Source: Asterias amurensis (taxonomy: Eukaryota; Echinodermata; Asteroidea; Forcipulatida; Asteriidae). Taken from it: DNA of 64,000 bases. Made by a program: the position numbers and the translations under genes. Location: assembly GCF_032118995.1 (NCBI RefSeq), contig NC_092665.1:10768512-10832511 (forward strand). The letters are read 5' to 3'. Shown one piece after another: positions 55,846 to 64,000 of the stretch (positions are counted from its first letter, which is position 1; the number at the start of each line of letters is the position of its first letter). The notes beneath the pieces were generated by a model. It did not search any database and was not told where the DNA came from. It worked only from the letters and a program-made list of their open reading frames with translations.

Positions 55846-57237
55846 CATAAACGGCCCCTCATAGATTACAGTCATGTAAATGTGATCGGATTTACCTAAA
55901 GATTTTCATGTTATATAAACAAATTGTTCCATAAAGAAAGGACCACGGAAGGAGTTTGAACTTCCTTACTTCTGAGGAGACATGACCAGGCTCTAATTGC
56001 ATTGCAGTCTATGCTACATAAGGTTCATTACGATCCCATAAGCTAAAGTAGTAGTCCCAGCCTATTTATATACCATCCGCCCAGGTAACAGTTAATAAGC
56101 ATGACAGTTCTTTTCAGAACTGAGAAGTCTCCCGAACACCCCAACAATCTACTCCGCGGTAGAATTAAGCAAGACAGTTCTCTAAGAACAAACTCTACAT
56201 GGCAAGTAGATACACACATGGTGTAACCGCAAACCATCATAATGTGACTTCGGCCGATTTCACATAACGCTAGGATTAATCCAATCAGCTTCTGCGTAAG
56301 TAAACGCTTAGCCTTTAGTCAAGGCGCACGCGGCACACCGGATGGCACGCACAACCCCAAAAATATAACGCACGAAAAAAGACTATCACCGCGAGCGGCA
56401 AAGCCGCGAAGCGCCTTAACCAACTCGTTTAGGGGCCTTATGTTTTTCTTTACATTTGCCAACGATTTTGGTGGGAGAAAATGTAGTGCATAATGCATTA
56501 GCGTGGTGAGTTGCTGGCCAATAAGAAGCCACAATTACTTGCATGACGTCACAAGAACGTTCGATGCAAATTCGTTACATTAGCTGTACATTTTGTACAT
56601 TAGCTGTATTCTTTGTTTCCGCCTAAAACCCATAGCAATTGTACACGTTTTTCTCTTTAAACCTAATATCCTAAAGTATAAGGACAAAAGAGTGAAATCA
56701 TATACCAAATTGAAGCTTAGAACATAAGCTTTAATCTAAATGTAAACAAAATTAAAAATCTTAATTAATCTTAATTAATCCACGTAATCTTCATTTGAAT
56801 ATAACTGGATGCAGTCGCTTCCATGTTATTGTTCAATATTCTCTTTGGTAAATTCCGTAATAGTATGTACCTATCATGTGTTGTGACTTCTTGAGAAGAG
56901 TCTACTCAGGTATATTTTTTCCTGTTTTTCTACCTACGTTCTGTACCACAGCGCAGTCTCTGTTTCTTCGTTTCCTAACCGAGTTCTGGACCCAATATAC
57001 TTTGTACACGAAGGTTTAGGGTTTTCGTTTAACGAACGTGCGTATAAATATGGGTTTTCGACGACGACGACATACCTAGGTGTCCACAGATTTACACTAA
57101 ACTCAAACAGTTTGAAGATAATGACAGTTGAAAGCTTCCCTTAAAATATTACTTGCTGTGGTAATGTAGTTTTTGAGAAATGAGTGAAAACAATGTCAAC
57201 GTATTAAGACTCTGAGGTGGTGTCGTCCGTCTATAGG
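55846..57237. other. unassigned stretch
   Basis: No gene is supported. A GAGTTTGAACTTCC word near 55937 looks T-arm-like but the rest of a tRNA is missing. 57080-57200 resembles a fragment of the MITE body seen at 13060-13150. Confidence 0.4.
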
Positions 57238-58850
57238 ACCAGTTGCCTAAACTAATTCCAGTCTTTCGCTTTACTTTCGAAAATTAGACCATGACAAACA
57301 AAAACTCTTTGACAGGAATACAAAAGAAGATACTTTATTATGCTGACGTTTCTCTGGTGGTTGAGTGGCTCAATGTTAAAGAGCTGCTTATAAGAGCTGC
57401 TTATAATAAAAAGGCAAAATATTTTGCTTTATAAAAATGCAGAAACTGAGCAGAATACCTGGATTCACAACTTGTAGTTTGTACATGAGGAAAGGTAATT
57501 GCTGTGTTTAGCTGCTTTTTGTGTTAAGTTTGGTCTGGTCCTGGACTAATGGCTTTTAAAGGAAAGAATCGCAGCGCCTACGTAATCAGGGATTTGTGCT
57601 TACGCTAAGCATATTTAACAGCTAACCACGCAGGGAATGTGTTTCTGAGCAGCAGTTTTTAATTGCACAGCAAGCGGAATATGGTGAACGTAAGTGCAGA
57701 GTTTGGTGGCCCTTAACTTCAGCGAAATCCACTCGTGCTAAATCAAACATCAAACCACTGACCAAATACAAGGATTTTATCCTTAGTGTAGTTTGTGACA
57801 TGACTGGACTATAACAATACTGCATTGAACTCAAGAAACCAACAAATCAAACAATCCTGAGTCAAATATTAGTTTTATTTACATTTATTAATTTTTTTAA
57901 TTGAACTTTTTGAGATAAACATTTCAACTGAACATTATTTTGACTAGTAACAAGGAGATGTTGATAGTCTAGTACAGACCGCTCATCTTACATACCGCCC
58001 TCTATTGACAGTACAAATATTTAATGGGAGACAACCATAGCATTAATAATTTTGTAAACGCTTTTTGTTTCAGCCTATTCTCCTAAACCATAACTTGAAA
58101 AGAGTTGTATCATATATCAAATTAAAGACTAGAACTTGAAAAGAGTTATATAATATATCAAATTAAAGACTAGAACTTAAGCTTAATTCCTCATGTAATT
58201 TTGTTTTTAAATTCTTAATTAATTAACCACGTGACCCTCATTTGCATATTTAATTGGAAAATCTTTGTAACACCATATCTAAAGAAGTACAGGACCGATT
58301 TTAAACCTGTTTTTAAACTGAACATTTTGACTAGTAAAAAAGAGATGTTAATAGTAAGACCACTCATCTTACATACCGCCCTCTACTGACCAGTTAAAAA
58401 TATTTAATGGAAGAAACCCAAATCATTGATTTGTACAACGTCAAAAGAGTTTAATCATTTATCAAATTAAAGATAAGAACTAAGCTTAGTTCCTCATGCA
58501 ATTTTGATTTTAAATTCTTAATTAATTAACCACGTGACCCTCATTTGCATATTTAATCGGCAAATCTTTGTGACACCATATCTCGAGAAGTACCGGGCCG
58601 ATTTTTAATCTGTTTGTAGTTTAAGACTCCTTGGGGATGGAGAATTTTCTTTTTCAAACCGTGACCTCAATTTGACCCCTACTTCCGGGTCAACCGGAAG
58701 TGGGACCATATCTCAAGAACTACTTAACATTTTTCAAAACTCCTCGGTCATTGAAGCACATAATCAAGGCAAAACAACACGAAACAGCTTTGTGTTTGTT
58801 CACAAACACCTAATGTCTAGTTTAATTTGATTTCATATTAAACAACATAA
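57238..58850. repeat. long dispersed repeat, right copy
   Basis: Counterpart of 188-2690 in the same orientation, without the 134-bp array. It includes a partly duplicated block (57880-58320 and 58320-58620 share TTAATTAACCACGTGACC, then CTCATTTGCATATTTAAT). Confidence 0.7.
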
Positions 58851-59232
58851 TAAATTATTAAAAACACTGTCACATTCTTTTCTTGTTTCATGGATTCGTT
58901 TATTTATTAAAATTATTATTTCAGCTGCATGAATTTATCATGCATTTATCCACAATTTCATGTACATAGTATAAATTAATTAAACGTTTGTTAAACAAAA
59001 AGAATCACAGGGAAACCCAGGTGGTTGACATACCTTCCATTAGTTTCTTATTTTCCCTCTTATCTCTAAATATCACAATCAGTTTGCAATACAACATTAA
59101 GTACACTTCTGGTATGTTGTTGAATGTTGATTAAAATAATTTAATTGATGGAAACCCTGCATAGCAATAATTGAACTAGCTGTCAAAATTGTAAGTGTTT
59201 GACCATTTCGCTTTTTCATCTGAGCAGGCTTC

Positions 59233-59268
59233 GTAACCCTCCGGCACCGCCGACGGCAGGAGGGTTAC
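59233..59268. repeat. short GC-rich hairpin
   Basis: GTAACCCTCCGGC and its near mirror GCAGGAGGGTTAC surround ACCGCCGACG. Confidence 0.75.
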
Positions 59269-59344
59269 GTTATCGCAAGTGTTGACATCATAGTGTACTT
59301 TTAGTAATTACGTACTCTATACAAATTAAAGACCATAAAAATGT

Positions 59345-59545
59345 ACTTGTTAAAGACACTGGACACTATTGGTATTTGTCAAACACCAGTCTTCTCACTT
59401 GGTGAATCTCATTCTCAACATTATCACACAAGCGCGAGTGGAATACGGAAAAATATAGCGCTTCTACGTCCCATATCCAACGAGGCCGAAGGCCGAGTTG
59501 AATATGAGACGCAGACGCGCTATATTTTCGGTATTTCCACGAGCA
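59345..59545. mobile_element. end of a TTAA-type repeat with inner hairpin
   Basis: TTAAAGACACTGGACACTAT is the end motif. At 59438-59540 GTGGAATAC...AAAATATAGCGC mirrors GCGCTATATTTTC...GTATTTCCAC around ACGAGGCCGAAGGCCGAGTT. Confidence 0.7.
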
Positions 59546-59565
59546 CGCGTGCGAAAACGTATTTA

Positions 59566-59872
59566 TCTCATAGATATAAAATAGAATAACTAGATCGGCC
59601 GCGCGTACATACGCGGGTTCTGGCATGGGGGCTGCCATTGCCTATCTCCCGTGTACATTTTCTGTGCGTTGCCGTCAGCACGTGACTTGTTGCCGTCAGC
59701 ACGTGACATTTAGCGCGTCAAAGGCCTATCTCCCGTGTTCATTTTCGCGCGTCGCCTTTCGAACGTGAATTATTTACCGCGTCCATGGCGAACAACATTT
59801 TTTTTCTACACAGGCAATGGCGCGTATGTACGCGCGGCCGATCTAGTTATTTAATTCTATATCTATGATTTA
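59566..59872. mobile_element. TIR element, ~300 bp
   Basis: ACTAGATCGGCCGCGCGTAC at 59590 mirrors GTACGCGCGGCCGATCTAGT, and CATAGATATA/TATATCTATG extends the ends outward. A direct repeat of TTGCCGTCAGCACGTGAC lies inside. Confidence 0.88.
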
Positions 59873-60005
59873 TCTTCAAGCAAACTTGGCGCGTGACATA
59901 GAACACACAAGACGCAGGTAGTGATGTTAGCCGTGCAATACAGTTTTTTATCACCACTCCATTCTGCGAATCTGATTGGAGAATTAGCGCGTACTTGAAG
60001 ATAAA

Positions 60006-60990
60006 TGCATAAATCAGGGGGGGGGGGGGCGGAAGGGGTCGCGCCACGAACCCGCCACCTACGTTGAAAATAATCTCATTCTTCTTTTACGACGAGCGCC
60101 GGTCGAAGCTCTCCATACAAACATACGCAAACGGTGCGCTGTGTAGTGCACGTACATTCCCTATATGAAATTAAAAGATTTCGAATACGTTCTACCCTTT
60201 GAACGCAGACGCGCGGCCATTGAGACTGCCTGGACGCGTCCATTTAATCAAAGGGTGCGTTTATCTCTAAATAGTGTTAAATCACCCAATTTTTACACTA
60301 GAAAACATCGTAAAATGATTTTTTTTGCATTGCCAACTGCTTCAGTAACTTAATAATTTAATAAGCAACATATATTTAGCGTAAACGACATGTCTTACAT
60401 ACTATGTTTAAGATGTGCGCTTGCCTCAGAATTAACATTACCTGCGGCGAATGTTCCCGTCCCTCAACAGACGATCGTTTGCGTGGAAACCAAGTATAGG
60501 CAGAAACCATTTTCTCAAAAATACCTCTAAAAAAATTTCAAATATCCGAGGATATACGGAGGGATTTTGTTTAAACTTTCAGGAAAGAAAGATCTAACCC
60601 TCATCATAACGTTCAGTAAAAAAAATCAGAGGATGAACGATATTTTTTTTCACATTATTTCGATGTTTATAGCCATTTTAGGGGTGACGTTTTGTAACGA
60701 AACTCCCGCCTGGACCCATTCATACACGTTGGCCGCTGCAATAAACCAACGAAAATTGTCGGTGAATGTTTAAGCATTTTATGTAAAACTAATCAGTTTC
60801 ACAATTGAAAATACTCTTACAATAAGTACTGTTATGTTTCCAGTGCTGTTAAAAACGGCATTTCAGCGGTATTCATCTTATATTTTCTTGTTTAATATTG
60901 TCATCACCTATTTTTAAAATGGAGTGTACCAAAAACGCGCTAGCAAATGATTGCGCAATACTCCTTCCGCCCCCCCCCCGGCATAAATAA
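60006..60990. mobile_element. probable TIR element, ~985 bp, ends with G/C runs
   Basis: ATAAAT, a G run, GGCGGAAGGGGT at the left mirrors CTCCTTCCGCC, a C run, GGCATAAAT at the right. The interior has a short open frame (60165-60353) with no recognisable domain. Confidence 0.6.
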
Positions 60991-61011
60991 CAAACCCGTG
61001 AAAATTTGAGC

Positions 61012-61375
61012 TTAAAGATGCTTTGTCAGATTTTGGGCCGATTTGACCCCAAAATTTTGATTTCAAATTCAATAGGTATTTACGATGGGGGTCGAGAAAG
61101 TTACAAGCTTTTATTTGAGCCATTGCTCGCAAAAGTCCGCCAATTATTAGTAGCAGTGAAATAAAGTGCTCAAAATTAGTTTTTGTCGGGACAATATATC
61201 ACGTGACAAATTCTTATCTGTTTTATAAAAAATGTTTTAAATTTTTGTCAATGTTCCTGACCATTAAAAGTAAAAGTACATCTTTTTGTTCGTTAGAGCG
61301 GGTGATACTCTTTGAAATGCTCAAAAAATCTATTGTTTTATGTTTGGGGCCAAAAATCTGACACAGCATCTTTAA
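61012..61375. mobile_element. TTAA-flanked MITE, ~360 bp
   Basis: TTAAAGATGCTTTGTCAGAT and ATCTGACACAGCATCTTTAA are the ends, then TTTTGGGCC/GGGGCCAAAA. TTAA lies at both borders. Confidence 0.9.
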
Positions 61376-61682
61376 TTGGTCGTCGAAGCTGCGAGATAAC
61401 TATGAAATTAGTTCGTCATCGTCACCTGGACGAAAGTCGGTGTAGATGCGCCCTCTCGGTCTGGATAAGAGTCGTGGATAATCTTCACAACACAGGAAGG
61501 AAACACTACTGATCCCTTTCCCAAGGTGTCGATGCGAACAGCACACAAACATCCGGTACGCAGAGTATCGCACAGATTTGTGCATAAAATACAAATGGGT
61601 AGAACAGACAACTTTACATGTGGTTCGAGCTCTTAGAAATGTGTAGATAAAACTCCCGAGTACATGACAAAAACCCTCCAAA

Positions 61683-61805
61683 TCTTGCCACCACTTTTTC
61701 ACTTATTTGTGCAACATCGAAATAATAATAAAGTAGTAGGGCCTAAAAGTATTATTTTAGACTATAATAATTTATTTCATAACAAATGAAAAAGTGGTGG
61801 CGCCA
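61683..61805. repeat. inverted repeat pair
   Basis: GCCACCACTTTTTCACTTATTTG mirrors CAAATGAAAAAGTGGTGGC around about 75 bp. Confidence 0.75.
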
Positions 61806-62254
61806 TACAAACTTTTGCATACACAATTTTTGTTAATAACAAATAAAAAAAGAGGTGTCAGGATAGGGAAACTTCTCAAAAATTTAATTTATAAAATAAA
61901 TTTTAAAAAATGTTCTTACGTTGGCCTAATAATACCTAAAAAGTATCAGTGAAATCACAGATTATTTATTTTTAGGCGGTTCAAATGACACAAAATTTAC
62001 TGCCACTATGCTTGTGCCGATTCATCCATCAATTCAATTAATTTGAAAGTACCACTTTATCTTGGGTTGTAAAGGCCAGGGGGACTAAAGTATTTCAAAC
62101 CGTGACGTAGTTAATGTTTGTGTCGTAATTACCGGTTGTTTAATAGGTGGCGTAAGTCACTGTCTGTCATAATGGCCACGCATATCGAAGGACAGCCCTG
62201 TTGGTGCATATACACCGATGAAGTCAGGATGTGATGTGATCGTGATGTAAGAAT

Positions 62255-62602
62255 TGTCGAATTGTTTCACGACATTGCATACGTGTGCGCACATATTCGC
62301 GAATTGTTTCACGACATTGCATACGTGTGCGCACATATATGCGAATTGTTTCACGATATTGCATACGTGTGCGTACATATTCGCGAATTGTTTCACGACA
62401 TTGCATACGTGTGCGCACATAATATTCGCGAATTGTTTCACGACATTGCATACGTGTGCGCACATAAATATGCGAATTGTTTCACGACATTGCATACGTC
62501 TGCGCACATATTCGCGAATTGTTTCACGACATTGCATACGTGTGCGCACATATATGCGAATTGTTTCACGACATTGCATACGTGTGCGCACACGTTTGCG
62601 AT
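62255..62602. repeat. tandem repeat, 42-45-bp unit, 8 copies
   Basis: ATTGTTTCACGACATTGCAT and ACGTGTGCGCACATATTCGCG repeat at about 62261, 62303, 62345, 62387, 62432, 62475, 62518 and 62560. Most units are 42 bp, a multiple of three, so open frames appear on both strands. I do not regard these as a gene. Confidence 0.95.
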
Positions 62603-63025
62603 ACGCGATGTCCCTTCGGGGCCACCATAGTTGAGGCATCCAACAGCCAGCTTAATTGTCTAACGATATTGCAGCAACGGCATTCTTTCTCATATGGGGC
62701 ATGACTAAACGTACACCAGTCGGTTGACGACGCGACCCGGGCAGCACAACGACTGTGTTGGCCAACTTCTGTCGCCGTCATGTTCGCCACAACTATCATT
62801 TTCGTTGACGTTCTAGCGGTTTTTTTTTACTCTTCTTCTGTATTATGTTGGTTCAAAATCATATGGAGATGGTCCTGATTCCACTCTTTGAATTATTTGC
62901 GTAAAAGCAGCAAGGAAAAACTCGTCCAAACTGCTGTAAGAAACCGTGACTGAAAGCTTGATCGTTTTTGTTTTGAGTGCGAGTAAGAATAGCCGGGCAC
63001 CCTTATACCGGGCACCCTTTGTGGG

Positions 63026-63385
63026 GTGTCGTGGCCGAGCGGATAAGAGCATCGAATTCAAGCTCTGATGCTTCTGTTCAGCAGAGTGTGGGTTCGAATC
63101 CCAGTCGTGACACTTGTGTCTCTGAGCAAGACACTTAACTATAATTGCTTCTCTCCACCCAGGGGTAAATGGGTACCTGTGAGGGCAGAGATGGTTCTTG
63201 TGGTTGATTTAGCCGAGTAGCGCATATTAATGTTGCACAGGTTGCATACTCCCTACCAGGGAGCTGAGATGGTTTAAGGAGTGAATTAAGGCCCAGTGAC
63301 CAGGGGTTATAATGTGAAGCGCTTTGGGACGCCCCCCATGGGTGTGAAAAGCGCTATATAAAAACGGGTTATTAATTATTATTAC
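63026..63385 (+). mobile_element. tRNA-Leu-like headed SINE, well preserved
   Basis: The head 63026-63112 (GTGTCGTGGCCGAGCGGATA ... GGGTTCGAATCCC) has A and B boxes and a long variable arm, as in tRNA-Leu/Ser. The body has TCTGAGCAAGACACTTAAC, CTCCACCCAGGGGTAAATGG and GTACCTGTGAGG, reminiscent of the conserved central domain of Deu-type SINEs (from memory). The tail is AAGCGCTATATAAAAACGGG plus ATT units. Confidence 0.8.
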
Positions 63386-64000
63386 CGTAAGCATACGTTT
63401 GCCGATACCTGCGTTTAGTATGAACTACTGCAACACACACGCGAGCATAGATGTGTCTCACACACGCGGTCTCTTTTCACACGTACACTATAGCTTGGTG
63501 CAGTCATTACGTCATAATGTCCCGGATATGGCGGGAACTTCAAACAAAATGGTCGCGCCCAGTCAACGCGGATGGATGAGCGCAAAAGACAATAACTTCG
63601 TATTGGATAACGAAATATGAATAGCCGCCTGTGCATTATAAGCTTTATAACATCTTATTTCAGACTAGGTAACGATTTTAAGGGACTGGAATTGCCCTTT
63701 AAAGGAATGTTAAGAAACAAAATCTATTATAAATTTATATAAAATTAACACGGTCTAATGATGATGATAGTTGAAAACATCCCTTGAAATATTTCTGTCT
63801 GAAATGTCAAATTTGATGAGAAATAAATATTCTAACCTTACTTTTGGAGTTTATCGCCCAGTGAGCGTTTTATTCACTTTGATTTTGGCATTGATGCAAT
63901 GCAAAATTTGTAATATTTTTATCACTATTCTCTCGTGACCCAAATGGCCAATCGACCTCAAACTTCTACAGGTTAGTCAGTTTTATGTATATGGCGGATT
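63386..64000. other. unassigned right edge
   Basis: No gene is supported. 63690-63840 resembles worn MITE body sequence (AGTTGAAAACATCCCTTGAAA). Confidence 0.4.

Noticed and set aside
55920-56010. Possible tRNA near a GAGTTTGAACTTCC block
   Set aside because: A T-arm-like hairpin is present, but the D arm, anticodon arm and acceptor pairing cannot be found.
60165-60353. 62-codon frame inside the 60-kb TIR element as a transposase remnant
   Set aside because: No transposase motif is visible and the length is within chance expectation.

Overview
The window looks like nuclear DNA of a marine deuterostome, most likely an echinoderm and probably a sea star. The genes are split by introns with GT-AG borders. 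The rest is AT-rich and full of short inverted-repeat elements, tRNA-headed SINEs, LINE tails and satellites. The sea-star reading rests on TTAA-flanked repeats that I associate with sea stars from memory, so it is inference, not a database match.

The protein-coding core is three paralogous secreted trypsin-like serine proteases: gene 1 (+, 8792-11880), gene 2 (-, 22536-27667) and gene 3 (+, 32840-44332). Each has five exons with intron phases 1-2-1-0, a complete His-Asp-Ser triad and the Asp of trypsin specificity. All three lack a basic residue before the mature IVGG N-terminus and have Ser-Leu there instead, a granzyme-like arrangement. They share about 300 bp of promoter. Genes 1 and 2 also share distal 5' flank and a segment of intron 1 that could be an in-frame cassette exon.

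Between genes 1 and 2 lies a tRNA array (14853-20113): five tRNA-Gln(CTG) and four tRNA-Gln(TTG) on the + strand, five tRNA-Arg(TCG) on the - strand, in a unit of about 1.1-1.26 kb. It also holds tRNA relics, including a five-times repeated acceptor/T-arm minihelix.

The mobile fraction is large. Intron 1 of gene 3 contains a 6.7-kb tyrosine-recombinase retroelement fossil with Ngaro/PAT-like split direct repeats, inserted into a small inverted-repeat element whose empty copy lies at 13 kb. A Penelope-like fragment is nested inside it, and a related one lies in a 20-bp minisatellite at 54-56 kb. CR1/L2-type LINE fragments occur at 7.6, 31, 47-49 and 52 kb; the 52-kb copy abuts a 730-bp compound microsatellite that looks like an expanded LINE tail. 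A segment at 30.4-32.3 kb is paralogous to 50.7-54.0 kb. The two ends of the window (0.2-2.7 and 57.2-58.9 kb) carry copies of one long repeat.

From about 44.6 kb to the end I find no host gene that I can support. That part is repeats, foldback elements, satellites and unassigned sequence. One orphan exon with a PAN/apple-like cysteine pattern lies at 5.3-5.5 kb.
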